Both the position numbers and the translations under genes were made by a program. Shown one piece after another: positions 4,881 to 5,777 of a stretch of DNA of 5,777 nucleotides. Each line of letters opens with the position of its first letter. Within the stretch, counting starts at the first letter, position 1. Below the pieces are notes generated by a model. The model was given only the letters and a program-made list of their open reading frames with translations. It was not told the origin of the DNA and did no database searches. This DNA is from an uncultured Oxalobacteraceae bacterium (GTDB taxonomy: Bacteria > Pseudomonadota > Gammaproteobacteria > Burkholderiales > Burkholderiaceae): positions 1 through 5,777 of the forward strand of contig CAMLHI010000147.1 in assembly GCA_946479705.1 (NCBI GenBank). The letters are read 5' to 3'.

Positions 4881-5647
4881 GCACCAAGCCCGTGACCGCC
4901 CTGATCGTCGACGACGAGCAGCCCATGCGCGACCAGCTGCGCCTGCGCCTGCAGGAGGCGTGGCCGGAACTGTCGATCCTGGGCGAGGCGTCCAACGGCG
5001 TCGATGCCGTGTCGATGGCGGCCCAGCTAAAGCCTGACATCGTCTTTCTCGACATCCGCATGCCGGGCCAGAGCGGCATCGAGGCGGCGCGCCACATGTA
5101 CGAGAGCTGCCATATCGTCTTCGTGACGGCCTACGACCAGTACGCGCTGGACGCTTTCGAGCATGGCGCGATGGATTATCTGCTCAAGCCGGTCTCGCCA
5201 GAGCGCCTGCGCCGCACCTGCGACCGCCTGCGCACGCGCCTGACGCGCGCCCCGCAGGACATCGGCGCCCAGCTCGAACAGCTGACCCGCGCGCTGCAGC
5301 AGGGCGGCGGCAAGCCGCAGGAATACCTGCGCTGGATCCAGGCGCAGGTGGGCAGCAGCCTGCGCATGATCAGCACCAAGGAAGTGCTGTTCTTCCGCTC
5401 GGACGAAAAGTACACGGTGGTGCAAACCGCGCAGGCCGAGATGCTGATCCGGAAAACGCTCAAGGAGCTCGAAGCGGAGCTCGATCCGAAGGAGTTCTGG
5501 CGCATTCACCGGTCTACCTTGGTGCGGGTCGATGCGATTGCCGAAGTCGCGCGCGATGACCGGGGGCGGCAGATGCTCAAGGTGCGCAACTTCGCCGGCG
5601 CGCTGGAAGTCAGCCGCAATCATTCCCACCTGTTCCAGCAAATGTGA
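4877..5647 (+). CDS. LytTR-family response regulator
   Basis: A 256-residue DNA-binding response regulator, partner of the kinase encoded just upstream. The receiver domain (about 6-120) has the acidic pair D12-D13, phospho-acceptor D59 in VFLDIRMPG, T84 in FVTAYD and K104 in LLKPVS. A linker of about 30 residues rich in Gln/Gly (QQGGGK) leads to a LytTR domain (about 152-256), with FFRSDEKYTVV (172-182), FWRIHRSTLVRVDAI (207-221) and the closing EVSRNHSHLF (244-253), a variant of the usual VSRRY-type end. Such proteins bind direct repeats; a candidate pair lies in the operon leader (3597-3626). GGAG (4865-4868) stands 8 nt before ATG 4877, inside the end of the kinase gene, so translational coupling is likely. 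Length and all phosphorylation residues are normal. Target genes beyond its own operon, perhaps including the divergent surface-protein gene, are inference. Confidence 0.94.
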   Translation: MSTKPVTALIVDDEQPMRDQLRLRLQEAWPELSILGEASNGVDAVSMAAQLKPDIVFLDIRMPGQSGIEAARHMYESCHIVFVTAYDQYALDAFEHGAMDYLLKPVSPERLRRTCDRLRTRLTRAPQDIGAQLEQLTRALQQGGGKPQEYLRWIQAQVGSSLRMISTKEVLFFRSDEKYTVVQTAQAEMLIRKTLKELEAELDPKEFWRIHRSTLVRVDAIAEVARDDRGRQMLKVRNFAGALEVSRNHSHLFQQM

Positions 5648-5655
5648 GGGCTGCC

Positions 5656-5777
5656 ATGAGCGACGACGAAAGCGCAATCCATACCGTGATCGAGACCTGG
5701 CTGCGTGCCACCCGCGAGGGCGATGTGGAGACGGTGCTGTCGCTGATGGCGCCCGATGTGGTGTTTCTCACTGCCGG
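5656..5777 (+). CDS. SnoaL-like (SgcJ/EcaC family) protein, N-terminal part, cut by window edge
   Basis: Forty complete codons are visible before the edge. The translation starts MSDDESAIHTVIETWL and continues RATREGDVETVLSLMAPDVVFLTAG. This is the helix-helix-strand opening of the NTF2/SnoaL fold: an acidic first helix, WxxAxxxGDxxxxxxLMAPDVVFL, then the first strand. The SgcJ/EcaC (DUF4440-like) group of small cytoplasmic proteins of about 120-150 residues fits best; members are named oxidoreductases but few have a proven reaction. GAGGG (5646-5650) overlaps the stop of the response regulator gene and lies 5 nt before ATG 5656. An 8-bp gap makes it a probable fourth gene of the two-component operon, although read-through past it cannot be judged. 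Function in the signalling context is unknown. Confidence 0.78.
   Translation, partial: MSDDESAIHTVIETWLRATREGDVETVLSLMAPDVVFLTA

Noticed and set aside
1..5777. Mobile element, CRISPR array, tRNA/rRNA or attachment site
   Set aside because: No transposase motifs, no regularly spaced repeats, no tRNA-like cloverleaf and no long terminal inverted repeats were found on reading both strands.

Overview
The window reads as chromosomal DNA of a high-GC betaproteobacterium, most likely of the Oxalobacteraceae (Massilia/Duganella-like). This is inferred from GC-rich codon use, a choice-of-anchor A protein with a PEP-CTERM tail, a RutR-type TetR regulator and a compact LytS/LytR-type two-component operon. 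No mobile element, tRNA, rRNA or CRISPR array was seen. The only distinctly AT-rich DNA lies in the two divergent intergenic regions (280-453 and 3476-3697), where the regulatory signals are.

Region 1 (1-2521) looks like an amino-nitrogen/beta-alanine module. The 5' part of an omega-amino acid:pyruvate aminotransferase gene (minus strand, runs off the left edge) is divergent from a two-gene operon. That operon encodes a MocR-type regulator (winged helix fused to an aminotransferase fold) and a TetR regulator closely resembling RutR, the uracil/thymine sensor of E. coli. Beta-alanine is the end product of reductive uracil degradation, so a RutR-like sensor beside a beta-alanine-type transaminase makes sense. 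The shared promoter region carries TTTACCA-gt-TGGCAAA (315-330), which fits the known RutR operator TTGACCAnnTGGTCAA at 11 of 14 fixed positions. It overlaps the likely aminotransferase promoter. Next to the MocR gene is a second element, a nested inverted repeat at 382-429.

Region 2 (2525-3475, minus strand) is one gene for a secreted choice-of-anchor A protein with an N-terminal signal peptide and a C-terminal VPEP/hydrophobic/RRKR sorting tail. It converges on the TetR gene with only 3 bp between the stop codons.

Region 3 (3476-5777, plus strand) starts with a near-consensus sigma-70 promoter (TTGACA, 17 bp, GATAAT) and a 5' leader of about 140 nt. An operon follows: a 93-residue membrane protein of unknown function, a membrane-anchored LytS-type histidine kinase starting at GTG, a LytTR-domain response regulator overlapping it by 4 nt (ATGA), and the start of a SnoaL-like/SgcJ-EcaC family gene cut by the right edge. 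The leader holds two 9-bp sites with exactly the spacing expected for a LytTR operator, which suggests autoregulation. The small membrane protein, always upstream and tightly linked here, is a candidate accessory component of the kinase.
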